Below are positions 11,501 to 17,551 of a DNA stretch of 64,000 nt, piece after piece. Location of the stretch: NCBI GenBank assembly GCA_029239875.1, contig JARBUD010000004.1:124001-188000 (forward strand). The letters are read 5' to 3'. The notes beneath the pieces were generated by a model. That model saw nothing but the letters and a program-made list of their open reading frames with translations. It had not been told where the DNA came from and searched no databases. Position numbers and translations under genes: made by a program. Positions within the stretch are counted from its first letter, which is position 1; each line of letters begins with the position of its first letter. The DNA is from Xanthobacteraceae bacterium. GTDB taxonomy: Bacteria; Pseudomonadota; Alphaproteobacteria; Rhizobiales; Xanthobacteraceae.

Positions 11501-13745
11501 CGGCGCCACGCCGGTGATCATCGTGACGCCGAAGGGCACGCTGACCCTGACCGGCTTCACGCCGACCGCCTCGGTCGGCGGCGTGGTCACCGAGGGCGCG
11601 CTCACCTACAGCTACACGCTCGCCGTCGATCAGGACCATTCGGGCGGCGAGGTCACCGACGTCTTCGCCCTGACGGTCACCGATGTCAGCGCTGGCAGCA
11701 ATACCGGCGAGCTGACCATCCTGATCCAGGACGACGTACCGGTCGCCGCGAACGACGCGGCCTCGATCACCGAGGACGGCCCGTCCGCCAGCGTGGACGG
11801 CAATGTGTTCGGCGGGCCCGGCGCCGGTCCGGGCGACGTCGCCGACGATGCCGGGGCCGACGGCCCGGCCGTGCCCGGCCCGGTGACGGGAGTGAGCTTC
11901 GCCGGCACCTCCGGCACGCTCGGCGCTCCGCTGCCCGGCCGCTACGGCACCCTGACGCTGAATGCGGACGGCAGCTACAGCTACGTCCTCGACAACACCA
12001 ATCCGGCGGTGAACGCGCTGAAGGACGGCGACACGCTGACCGAGCTGTTCACCTACGTCATCGGCGACGAGGACGGCGACGCCGCCACCGCGACGTTGAC
12101 CATCACCATCGACGGCGCCACCGACGGCGCTCCGGGTATCGCGCCGGTCGACCACAATGGCGCGAGCACCGGCGAGAACACGGTCGACGAGGCCGGCCTT
12201 GGCAGCGCCGGCGACACCAGCGAAACCACCACCGGCAGCATCCTCGTGACGGCGCCGGACGGCGTCGCCTCGATCAATGTCGGCGGCACCACGCTTACCC
12301 TGGCGGAGCTCGCCGACCTCGGCACCAACCCGGTTGTCATCGTCACCCCGAAGGGCACGCTGACCCTGACCGGCTTCACCCCGTCCGCCAGCGTCGGCGG
12401 CGTTCCGACCGCGGGCACGCTGACCTACAGCTACACGCTGGCGGAGTCCCAGAACCATGCGGGCGGCGAGGTCACCGACCCTATCGCGCTGGTGGTGACG
12501 GATGCCGGCGGCGACAGCGATGCCGGCACGCTGACCATCGTGGTGCTGGACGACGTGCCGCTGGCCAATGACGACACCGCCTCGGTCACCGAGAACACCG
12601 CGCCGAACCCGATCACCGGCAACGTCATCGATCTCGGCGCGGGCCGGGACGTGGTGGGCGCCGATGGCGCGAGCGTGACCTCGGCAACCTATGGCGGCAG
12701 GCCGCTGACCATCGGCTCGCCCTTTGCCTCGGCCTATGGCGCGCTGACGCTCAACGCCGACGGCAGCTACAGCTTCGTGCTCGACAACAGCAACCCGACC
12801 GTCCACCTGCTTCAGGCCGGACAGGTGCTGACCGAGACCTTCACCTACACCATCACCGATGGCGACGGCGACGTCTCGACCGCCACCCTGACCATCACCA
12901 TCAACGGCACCAACGAGCTGGTGAACACCGACGCCAGCTATCTCGACCTGCCCGGCTACGACCAGTGGGGCCTGCTGTCCCCCTATGACGGCGGGCATCC
13001 CGACGACTATCTCGCCGGGTGGCTGCCCTATATCGAGGGCCGCCCGGCGGACCGCTACACCACGACGTGGCAGTCCGTGTCACAGCAGATGCTGTTCCGC
13101 CAATGGGGCGTGCACCAGATGGGCACGCTGTTCTACGAGGCTCGCCTCGGCCGCGACCAGTCTCTGCCGGCCTGGATTCAGTTCGACGCCTCGACGCAGG
13201 TCGTCACCGCCACGCCGACCGACCGGGTGCCGCCCGGCGTCTATGTGGTCCGCGTGATCGCTCGCGACGCCGCCGGCAACGAAGCGGAATCGACGCTCAC
13301 CATCCACGTACTGCGCGACAGCGTGCGAAGCCTCGACTTCGTCGGCGCCACCGCCGCCGACAAGCCGCGGGCCGCGCCGCCTGAGGCTGTGCCCGAAAAG
13401 CCCTCCGAGACGCCGCCCGAAAAGGCGCCCGAGGGCGAGCCTCCGGCGGAGCAGCCCGCTCCCAAGGAAGCGGCGCCGCCGGCACCTGCCTCGTCCGCGC
13501 CTGTCCCGCCCGCGCCCGCCGACGCCAGACCGGGCGACGATGCGCCGGACGGTTCTGTGCCGGCCGCGAAACCTGCCGGGGGACAGGGCGCGCATCTCGA
13601 CCTGAAGGGGGAGAGGGGCGCCACGGCGCACGCTTCCCTGACCAGGACACTCCTTAACGCCGGCCCGACGGGTCAGATGATCGAGGCCGCGCGCTTCCTC
13701 GAGGCGCTGGCCGCCGACAGCCGACCGCATGTGCAGCGCGGCTGA
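2529..13745 (+). CDS. Giant LEPR/DUF4347/cadherin-like/VCBS-repeat surface protein (probable secreted adhesin)
   Basis: A 3,738-residue repetitive protein. I start it at the ATG at 2529, behind a clear GAGGAA site; an upstream in-frame start at 2427 has no such site. Residues 26-35 read LEPRFMYDAA, matching the LEPR-type motif near the N-terminus of very large bacterial repeat proteins; no Sec signal precedes it. DUF4347 spans about 117-281 (HFVGHGDNGQ, IMIWGCDVA). About 285-2530 are Ig/cadherin-like repeats ending in N-P-V-N-D-A-P-type linkers. About 2534-3460 hold four VCBS repeats alternating with three T1SS-143-like repeats. A cadherin/dystroglycan-like domain follows (about 3465-3600), then a Pro/Ala/Glu-rich stretch. 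No RTX nonapeptides are visible. The tolC-type gene starts 33 bp downstream. Role inferred: surface attachment or biofilm matrix protein exported by the following genes. Confidence 0.9.
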   Translation: MKRNDPVSRNPSSRRPFPSPSLALVLEPRFMYDAAGGATAAAVAKTAADAFAAAVHDGRDTGPAAKASHGDAPRAAAGPAATADHSAKPVADVGPFGSKGEALFEVAEAASAAAAPPTEIVFVDARLPDAGDLAARPGVEIVVLDPSKDGIAQVNAALAGRSEIDAIHFVGHGDNGQFSLGSTVISAETVSKNSSDIAAWGKGLGADGDIMIWGCDVAANPAGQALINSLAMITGADVAASVDATGAASRGGDWELESSTGAIETATPFEAAGLASWAHLLDAPTITGTDVLRVAEPSSINASLGSSSTVSLGAAGWGLSYNAGDADDEATVSVTLADASVGTLSDTVGGGVSDGAGGWTFSGSLAEANAWLMGLTFTAADVERGNAVAATSLSISVENLSDGGTASRTVAVEVTPSNDPVTLDDVFTMVDEVDGSGNPSSTVLTAAVLAPFDPEVNIGTQNASQIVYSLGTAPLYGYLMLDGVRIGAGSVFTQQDVIDGKLVYVHTATGAQQNTQDSFSITLNDGATPMALSDSAVVTLGINPVNQAPTVSGGGNVFEGQPANAASPGTSPSVVGNLIDATGGGDTGDSVLTVELTSLPTHGTLHFNGQVTIGGVTQTIDRAITAADITAGISFAYADRAGLTYANDGIDDPATMRPPNDSFGVRVTDGGGGAGEDAALSQDATIDLNVLAVNDEPQWVETSTLNASVPPGYVVTLNEAMLNATDVDSPDDSLTFVVTNQNGLDQGRLYLIPEGGGAPQLIPVGGTFTLADVKAGRVQYVQHLGANPGDTDVFNFQVLDNGVAVHWLPDGTSYERPGGVYVDPADPDSALRTFAFTIDLQPTPDGIGGGLPDLPDLVPSRNTSTHAGTDQGTGETYGDLSEGGTVYLYDGKPSGGVDRPGLSYEVDGVEPEQVVYTIMGFNGVADGWNGEIQKLVDGDWVSLNVYDSFTQADLDAGNVRFVHDGGEDFESSVSLRASAGILVDDGSGNLAPDQWNTEFHFFITPVNDAPTAAGTTNNVIEEGDTVGITTGMLGFDDVDDTNSEANLETGNDQRPDGSGDNFAVNHDSANPLTFTIDTLPANGTLEYFNGTEWVAVTTSTVLEAAWITGDPATTRLRYVHDGGENTGDSFTVVATDRWGATSDIASVGFVITPVNDPPQIAPDPTQPDPTGPWPADPNNPGGGSGGANNPLNVIYEGSWQQITPDLLQAVDPDSSASQVQYLIKSAPSHGRLAYSSDGGVTFTTLGVGSSFTQADVEAGRIYYLNSGDEPTGTGYPDTPDDLFTFALSDGAGEVATSQFWIYVQPTNDAPVVTAPAGPIQSTDTSIDVPGFTVGDPDLADGAIPGIETDTMQVTVRLLDADGNPLPQSAYAGVILSVTAGDATIDGDTDGAGPDQAHDGVNGVLVLRGTLAEINAALGTLKVQFADDRDATYQVQVIADDRVRDETTGALIDTVPGGAVDPHANGGPLNQPEIPYTGEVLDISAYDGFDWYADPAPAADNADPDIALLVGNMSAATVRIYASTVNDPATLAGTDAAEVYEDQATNIGGQIDFAIGDAESEAFGTPVTVTLSVPSGTLNVGTPPAGITVAGANTGTLVLTGISTAIQDFLNASLTYKSASNVNHDLNAGADGDVTLTVSFEDTGSNIGSNGAPANPPDLLIGLTIIPVNDAPTVAAGSGTVVLNGATPIPGFVVNDRDVSGDGEAPTGVNGEVDFVQVTVRITDSTGAVLSALQHGDVTFSSTSAPAEGATFEIDDTYDGTGSALVIRGTQAEVNAYLAGLNVAFAGTLSNEDAGFRVQVVADDRARDVATGALVGTAANGGENNNAAGGTTDVPTTAVNPYTAVPGGLTQNVSTAFRAVFPSSVNEPAHIDVTPPTVNEGAGTVQLSGIVITDRDALPTDDLSVTVTLESGFNILSAGTSMATISITGNTATIVGTLTEINAALNGMTVQLPDEAGTPTRADWNGDFDVTIVVNDQGNNGDRPGTLTGDSDDPSSNPGDFSYEDATGSDADPNNDNHLVTTRTFTFTVNPVNDAPVVVPVGGSTEIVVPTTEDTSGGTGNTVGDLFEPYFDDALDGITDGSSSDDFIGVVVTGLAAEPAQGEWQYFDGTDWVAIGDRTPATGLYLAAGTGVRFVPAPDFHGTPAKMTVHLVENDTSDDAAAIPTPATGDVIDLSASASTGGATRFSAGTVLLSTTVANVNDRPTLDDATLPAIDEDTANPPGQMVDDLFGGTFGDATDDRTGIAGGADTSTGFGGIAIVGNAADPADGTWQYSTDAGATWVDVPTGASDTQAVLLAKDALVRFLPADDFNGTPGGLTVRGADTPVVNTASADISGNLGQTSTWSATHALDTTVNPLNDAPVLGGDVSNPTATENNETGTGVSIPPVALIDGGSVTLSDLDLTTTPSLAAGVFGAGEIEVSLGASYFAGDRLALDMTGFVLPAGVTIDTVANGTAGTLIIKLDADTTLAQVQAIIERVTYSSSSDNPTDFGTKATRAYTVVVRDGNNIDPDADTAGGPASLPSNVLSGVITIAAENDPPVAEDNAQHITEGTASVAGNVITDPSPTSTVDSDPDTPVGDLEITEVAFDGDTVAASAPIDGLYGTLTLNADGSYSYVLDSTNPAVNALKDGDTLSEVFTYTLSDGTGTDTATLTITIDGVTDGVPTIVPADHNGVGTSGENTVDETGLGSAGNASETTTGSILVTAPDGIASINVGGTMVPVADLADLGTAPVVIVTPKGTLTLTGFTPSSSVGGVPTAGTLTYSYTLAENQDHSGGEVTDPIALEITDAGGDTDTGTLTILVLDDVPVAHDDTASVTEDAAPNPVTGNVITTGGGADTVGADGAGVTWATYGATPLTIGTAFTSAYGELTLNTDGSYSFTLDNANPAVNALKDGDTLTETFTYTITDGDGDTSTATLTITINGTTDGTGPSIVPDDLNGGATGDNTVDEAGLPDAGDTGETTTGSIAVSAPDGLESVSVGGTLVPVADLADLGATPVIIVTPKGTLTLTGFTPTASVGGVVTEGALTYSYTLAVDQDHSGGEVTDVFALTVTDVSAGSNTGELTILIQDDVPVAANDAASITEDGPSASVDGNVFGGPGAGPGDVADDAGADGPAVPGPVTGVSFAGTSGTLGAPLPGRYGTLTLNADGSYSYVLDNTNPAVNALKDGDTLTELFTYVIGDEDGDAATATLTITIDGATDGAPGIAPVDHNGASTGENTVDEAGLGSAGDTSETTTGSILVTAPDGVASINVGGTTLTLAELADLGTNPVVIVTPKGTLTLTGFTPSASVGGVPTAGTLTYSYTLAESQNHAGGEVTDPIALVVTDAGGDSDAGTLTIVVLDDVPLANDDTASVTENTAPNPITGNVIDLGAGRDVVGADGASVTSATYGGRPLTIGSPFASAYGALTLNADGSYSFVLDNSNPTVHLLQAGQVLTETFTYTITDGDGDVSTATLTITINGTNELVNTDASYLDLPGYDQWGLLSPYDGGHPDDYLAGWLPYIEGRPADRYTTTWQSVSQQMLFRQWGVHQMGTLFYEARLGRDQSLPAWIQFDASTQVVTATPTDRVPPGVYVVRVIARDAAGNEAESTLTIHVLRDSVRSLDFVGATAADKPRAAPPEAVPEKPSETPPEKAPEGEPPAEQPAPKEAAPPAPASSAPVPPAPADARPGDDAPDGSVPAAKPAGGQGAHLDLKGERGATAHASLTRTLLNAGPTGQMIEAARFLEALAADSRPHVQRG
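10132..12905 (+). repeat. Tandem repeats of about 0.8 kb encoding VCBS/T1SS-143-like modules
   Basis: Units starting near 10132, 10930, 11740 and 12550 repeat with a period of about 0.8 kb. Each unit codes for a VCBS domain followed by a T1SS-143-like domain; the last has only the VCBS part. Several stretches are near-identical at DNA level, for example the codons for LTLNADGSYSYVLD near 10337 and 11955. Such repeats allow copy-number change by recombination and assembly collapse. Confidence 0.8.
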
Positions 13746-13778
13746 AAACGTCTGCTCCATTCTGCAAGAGAGGTCTCG

Positions 13779-15344
13779 ATGCGCTCGCGCATAATCATCG
13801 CTACGCTTTGCCTCGGACTTGGGGCGTGCGCTCTGAAGCCGGAGCCGTTCACCCAGGCCGAGAATGCCGAACGTGCGGCGGCGGACAGGGCGACGATCGA
13901 CGATTACAGCCCCGCCCCGACCGCGCCCGTCACGCTGGAGGAAGCGCAGGCCCGGGCGATCGCCTACAATCTCGATACCCGCCTGCAGATGTTCAATGCG
14001 GCGCTACAGGATCGCCAGCTCGACCTGACTAAGCTCGACATGCTGCCGAACCTGACGGCCAATGCCGGCTATGTCGCGCGTGACAAGCAGCTCGTCAGCT
14101 CCAGCGCCAGCTACGTCAGCGGCCAGATCCTGCCGTCGAACTTCGAGACCACCTCGGTCGAGCGGGAGCGCGCCTTCGGTGATCTGACGCTGTCGTGGAA
14201 CATCATCGATTTCGGCGTCAGCTACCTTCAGGCCAAGCAGCAGAGCGACCGCGTCGTCATCGCCGACGAGCAGCGCCGGCGCGTGGTCAACAACGTGTTC
14301 CAGCAGGTACGCTCGGCCTACTGGACCGCGGTGGCGGCGGAGCGTATCCGCCCGCAGCTTCGGACCGTGCTCGCAGAAGCCAAGCGGGCGATGCAATCCT
14401 CGCAGCTTCTGGAGTCCGAACGCTCGCAGAAGCCCGACGAGGCACTGCGCTATCAGCGCGACCTGCTGGAGCTGATCCAGGAGCTGGAGTCGGTCGACGA
14501 CCAGCTCGTCATCGCCAAGGTACAGCTCGCCCAGCTCATGGGCCTGCGGCCGGGCACGCCCTATCGCCTGGCCGTGCCGGCATCGGCGCCGATCCTGCCG
14601 CGCATCCGCCTTTCCATCGACGAGATGGAACGGGTGGCGCTGGTCAACCGGCCGGAAGTCCGCGAGGAAGGCTACAATGCCCGCATTGTCCAGAACGAAG
14701 GCCGCCGCGCCCTGCTGCGCCTCGTTCCCGGCGTGACCATGCTGGCCTCGCTCAACTACGACAGCAACAGCTACCTGCTCTACAACAACTGGCAGGAAGG
14801 CGGCGTGCGGATCGCGGCGAGCCTGATCCGGCTGCTGTCCTATCCGAACGTGAAGAAGCTCAACGAGGTCCAGGGCGAGATCGCGGACTCGCGGCGCCTC
14901 GCGATGACCATGGCGGTCATGGCCCAGATCCAGGTTTCGGCGCAGCAATACCAGATCGCTCGCAAGAACTTCGATCGCGTCAGCATGGCGGCCACCATCA
15001 ACCGCCGCATCGCCGAGCTCTCGGCCGACAACCAGGAAGCCCAGACGTCGTCGGATCTCGAAGTGATCCGCGAAAAGGCCACGGCCGCGCTGGCCGACCT
15101 GCGCCGTCACCGCGCCTATGCCGACCTGCAGAATGCCGATGCCGCGGTCTATGTGACGCTCGGCCTCGACCCGCTGCCGGAAGGGCTGGAGACCGGCGAC
15201 CTGAACGTCCTCGCCTCCGAGATCCGCAAGCGCTCGAACGAATGGCGCAGCGGCAAGGTCGTCGTCCCGGTGTTCCCGGCGGTGTCGCCCGAGCCGACCA
15301 TGCCGGCCAACAATGCGGTCATCGCCGCCGCCGCTGCCCAGTAG
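13779..15344 (+). CDS. TolC-family outer-membrane efflux/secretion channel (lipoprotein)
   Basis: A 521-residue protein with a lipoprotein signal ending in the lipobox L-G-A-C17, then the duplicated long-helix pattern of outer-membrane factor proteins. The characteristic start of the first repeat is seen in VTLEEAQARAIAYNLDTR and the second in IDEMERVALVNRPEVREE. TolC-type proteins form trimeric channels spanning the outer membrane and periplasm and dock to periplasmic adaptors. The start has an AGAGG site six bases upstream. It lies 33 bp after the giant surface-protein gene and 72 bp before the first adaptor, so it is probably that protein's outer-membrane exit. It is somewhat longer than typical TolC. 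Confidence 0.88.
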   Translation: MRSRIIIATLCLGLGACALKPEPFTQAENAERAAADRATIDDYSPAPTAPVTLEEAQARAIAYNLDTRLQMFNAALQDRQLDLTKLDMLPNLTANAGYVARDKQLVSSSASYVSGQILPSNFETTSVERERAFGDLTLSWNIIDFGVSYLQAKQQSDRVVIADEQRRRVVNNVFQQVRSAYWTAVAAERIRPQLRTVLAEAKRAMQSSQLLESERSQKPDEALRYQRDLLELIQELESVDDQLVIAKVQLAQLMGLRPGTPYRLAVPASAPILPRIRLSIDEMERVALVNRPEVREEGYNARIVQNEGRRALLRLVPGVTMLASLNYDSNSYLLYNNWQEGGVRIAASLIRLLSYPNVKKLNEVQGEIADSRRLAMTMAVMAQIQVSAQQYQIARKNFDRVSMAATINRRIAELSADNQEAQTSSDLEVIREKATAALADLRRHRAYADLQNADAAVYVTLGLDPLPEGLETGDLNVLASEIRKRSNEWRSGKVVVPVFPAVSPEPTMPANNAVIAAAAAQ

Positions 15345-15416
15345 CGCACCGCGCCTCGACCCCGTCGCATCATGCGCGCCGCTCCGGCCGAGCGGCGCGC
15401 AAGCCGTCTGGAAAAC

Positions 15417-16178
15417 ATGACCGTCCACCGAGCCACCTGCCGCCTCGCCCTCGCCGCCCTGGTCGTCGCTTCGGCGCATGTCGCCGCGGCGGACCCCGCG
15501 AGCGGTTCTGGCATCGAGGTGCGCGCGCAGCTCATCGCGCGCAGCACCACCGTGCTCTCCAGCGAGATCGCCGGAAAGATCGACAGCCTGCCGGTCCGCG
15601 AGGGCGAAAGCTTCGTGGCAGGGCAGGAGATCGCCGGCATCGACTGCGCGACCTACAAGGCCCGCATGTTGCTGGCCGACGCCAAGTTCAACGGCGCCTC
15701 CCGCAAGCTGGAGGCCATCCAGCTGCTGGACAAGCGGCGCGCCGTCAGCCCGATCGATCTCGACCTCGCCGCCATCGAGGTCGATGCCGCGCGGGCGGAA
15801 CAGCAACTCGCGGCCAAGGATGTCGGCCGCTGCCGGATCGTCGCGCCGTTCGTCGGCCGCGTCGCCGAACTGAAGGTACAGCGCTATCAGTTCGTGGAGG
15901 CCGGCCAGCCGGTGATCGACGTGCTGAGCGACCGCGAGCTCGAGATCGAGATGCTGGCGCCGTCCCGTTCGCTGGCATGGATGAAGCCCGGCATGGCCTT
16001 CAGCGTGCGCATCGACGAGCTCGACCGCGATTATCCGGCGGTGATCGCGCGCATCGTCCCGCGCATCGACCCGGTCAGCCAGACGGTGAAGATCTATTCG
16101 CGCATCGACGGCGACTTCCCCGAGTTGCTGCCGGGCATGAGCGGGCTGGGACGGCTGACGCCCCCCGTGGGGCCGTGA
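15417..16178 (+). CDS. Short periplasmic adaptor (HlyD/RND-type membrane fusion protein)
   Basis: A 253-residue protein. I use the ATG at 15417, which gives a clean Sec signal (hydrophobic residues 8-22, then AAAD); the upstream in-frame ATG at 15372 would put 15 charged residues before it. The mature part has the two half-motifs of a lipoyl-like barrel-sandwich domain: IAGKIDSLPVREGESFVAGQ, then IVAPFVGRVAELKVQ. These flank a short alpha-helical hairpin and are followed by a beta-barrel section. Such proteins bridge an inner-membrane exporter and TolC. With no membrane anchor it must be periplasmic. Its stop overlaps the start of the next gene (GTGATGA), indicating translational coupling. 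Confidence 0.82.
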   Translation: MTVHRATCRLALAALVVASAHVAAADPASGSGIEVRAQLIARSTTVLSSEIAGKIDSLPVREGESFVAGQEIAGIDCATYKARMLLADAKFNGASRKLEAIQLLDKRRAVSPIDLDLAAIEVDAARAEQQLAAKDVGRCRIVAPFVGRVAELKVQRYQFVEAGQPVIDVLSDRELEIEMLAPSRSLAWMKPGMAFSVRIDELDRDYPAVIARIVPRIDPVSQTVKIYSRIDGDFPELLPGMSGLGRLTPPVGP

Positions 16179-17509
16179 TGAACAGCCCGCAATCGCAGCA
16201 ATTGCTGCGCCTCACCTTGCTCCTGCGATTGGAGAGCCGGGCACGCGCCGTCAGGGAGGACGAGCTCGATTTCCTGATGGTGAACGAGACGCTCGGCGTG
16301 GTCCGCTACCGGCAGGCCGTGCTGTGGCGTAGCGGGCCGGGCGCGCGCGTGCTCGCCATATCCGGCGTTACCATGCCCGACGCCAACGCACCCTATGTGG
16401 TCTGGCTGACCCGGCTGTGCCGCGCGCTCGATGCCGAACCTGCGACGGACATGCGCGAGCTCACCGCCGCCGATGTGCCGGGTGAGCTCGGCGAGCAATG
16501 GGACGAGTGGCTGCCGCAACATCTGGTCCGGGTGCCGCTGGAGCCCGGGCTCGGCGCGCTGCTGCTGGCACGCGAGGAGCCGCTCGGCGACGGCGACCGG
16601 CAGCTCCTCGGCATCCTGGCCGATGCCTATGGCCACGCCTGGGGCGCACAGCGCGCCCGCCGGCGCTTCGGCGACGGCCCGTCCTCATTGGTGAAGCGCC
16701 GCCGCTGGATCATCGGCGCGCTGGCTCTCGGCGTGGTCGCCGCCGGCTTCATTCCGGTGCGCCAATCGGCGCTGGCGCCCGCCGAGATCAGCGCCCGCGA
16801 GCCGGCGGTCATCCGCGCCCCGCTGGAGGGTGTGGTCGACAACGTGCTGGTGAGGCCGAACGAGCAGGTCGTCGAAGGCCAGACGCTGTTCAATCTGGAC
16901 CCCCGCCGGCTGCGCAACCAGCTCGCCGTGGCGGTCGGCGCCATGGAGGCCGTGGATGCCGAGCTCCGGCAGGCGCGGCAGCAGGCGGTGGTGGACCAGA
17001 AGGTGCGGGCCTCGCTGCCGGTGCTACAGGGCAAATACGACCAGCAGGTCGCCGAGATCGCGTATCTGCGCGAGCAGTTGGAGCGCGTCGAGGTGAAGGC
17101 GCCGAAGGGCGGCCTCGCCGTATTCGACGATCCCAATGAATGGCTCGGCCGGCCCGTGGTCATCGGCGAGCGTGTCATGCTGGTGGCCGATCCCGACAAG
17201 GTCGAGATCGAGGCGCGCCTCGCCGTGTCCGATGCCATCGACCTCGAATCCGGCGCGCCGGTGCGACTGTTCCTCAACATCGATCCCGAGCGGCCGCGCG
17301 ACGGCGTGCTGACGCTGGCCGCCTATCAGGCCCAGCCCGGCTCGGACGGCGTGCTCGCCTATCGCGTCAAGGCCCGGCTGGAGGATGGCGAGGTGCCACC
17401 GCGCATCGGCCTCAAGGGAACCGCCAAGCTTTATGGCGCGCGCGTGCCGCTCGCCTATGCCGTGTTCCGCCGCCCCCTCGCCGCGGCGCGCCAGTGGCTG
17501 GGCTTCTGA
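16178..17509 (+). CDS. Membrane-anchored adaptor with GAF-like cytoplasmic N-terminus
   Basis: A 443-residue protein starting at the ATG that overlaps the previous stop. Residues about 15-160 look like a GAF-type alpha/beta sensor domain: helical start, VRYRQAVLWR strand, LGALLLAREEPLGDGD, then a closing helix. A basic stretch and one transmembrane segment follow (about 177-194). Residues 200-443 are a periplasmic adaptor with the lipoyl-like halves VIRAPLEGVVDNVLVRPNEQ and VKAPKGGLAVFDDP flanking a coiled coil. The GAF call is by eye and moderate; the adaptor call is firm. Putting a sensor domain on the cytoplasmic side of an export adaptor is unusual and suggests that export is gated by a cytoplasmic signal or partner. 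Confidence 0.75.
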   Translation: MNSPQSQQLLRLTLLLRLESRARAVREDELDFLMVNETLGVVRYRQAVLWRSGPGARVLAISGVTMPDANAPYVVWLTRLCRALDAEPATDMRELTAADVPGELGEQWDEWLPQHLVRVPLEPGLGALLLAREEPLGDGDRQLLGILADAYGHAWGAQRARRRFGDGPSSLVKRRRWIIGALALGVVAAGFIPVRQSALAPAEISAREPAVIRAPLEGVVDNVLVRPNEQVVEGQTLFNLDPRRLRNQLAVAVGAMEAVDAELRQARQQAVVDQKVRASLPVLQGKYDQQVAEIAYLREQLERVEVKAPKGGLAVFDDPNEWLGRPVVIGERVMLVADPDKVEIEARLAVSDAIDLESGAPVRLFLNIDPERPRDGVLTLAAYQAQPGSDGVLAYRVKARLEDGEVPPRIGLKGTAKLYGARVPLAYAVFRRPLAAARQWLGF

Positions 17510-17551
17510 CGTGGGTGTCGCGGGCGCCGTCCTGCGAAGGGAGGGCGAGGC

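Noticed and set aside
2406-12998. A 10.6-kb open frame on the minus strand (about 3,530 codons) opposite the giant surface-protein gene
   Set aside because: The translation is a low-complexity Arg/Gly/Val/Asp-rich string with no domain. It is the antisense reflection of GC-rich repeated codons (GAC, GGC, ACC) in the real gene, and has no ribosome site of note.
2529-13745. Classical RTX adhesin secreted by a standard type I system
   Set aside because: No glycine/aspartate nonapeptide repeats and no ABC exporter gene are present; the neighbours point to a different route.
14004-15806. A 600-codon minus-strand frame opposite the tolC gene
   Set aside because: Shadow of the GC-rich TolC-type gene; no recognisable domain, and the plus strand carries a clear family protein.
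14195-16177. A long plus-strand frame through the tolC and first adaptor genes
   Set aside because: It is the upstream open extension of the second adaptor's frame. The translation before 16178 is Arg/Pro/Ala-rich and out of phase with the TolC and adaptor domains, which are in other frames.
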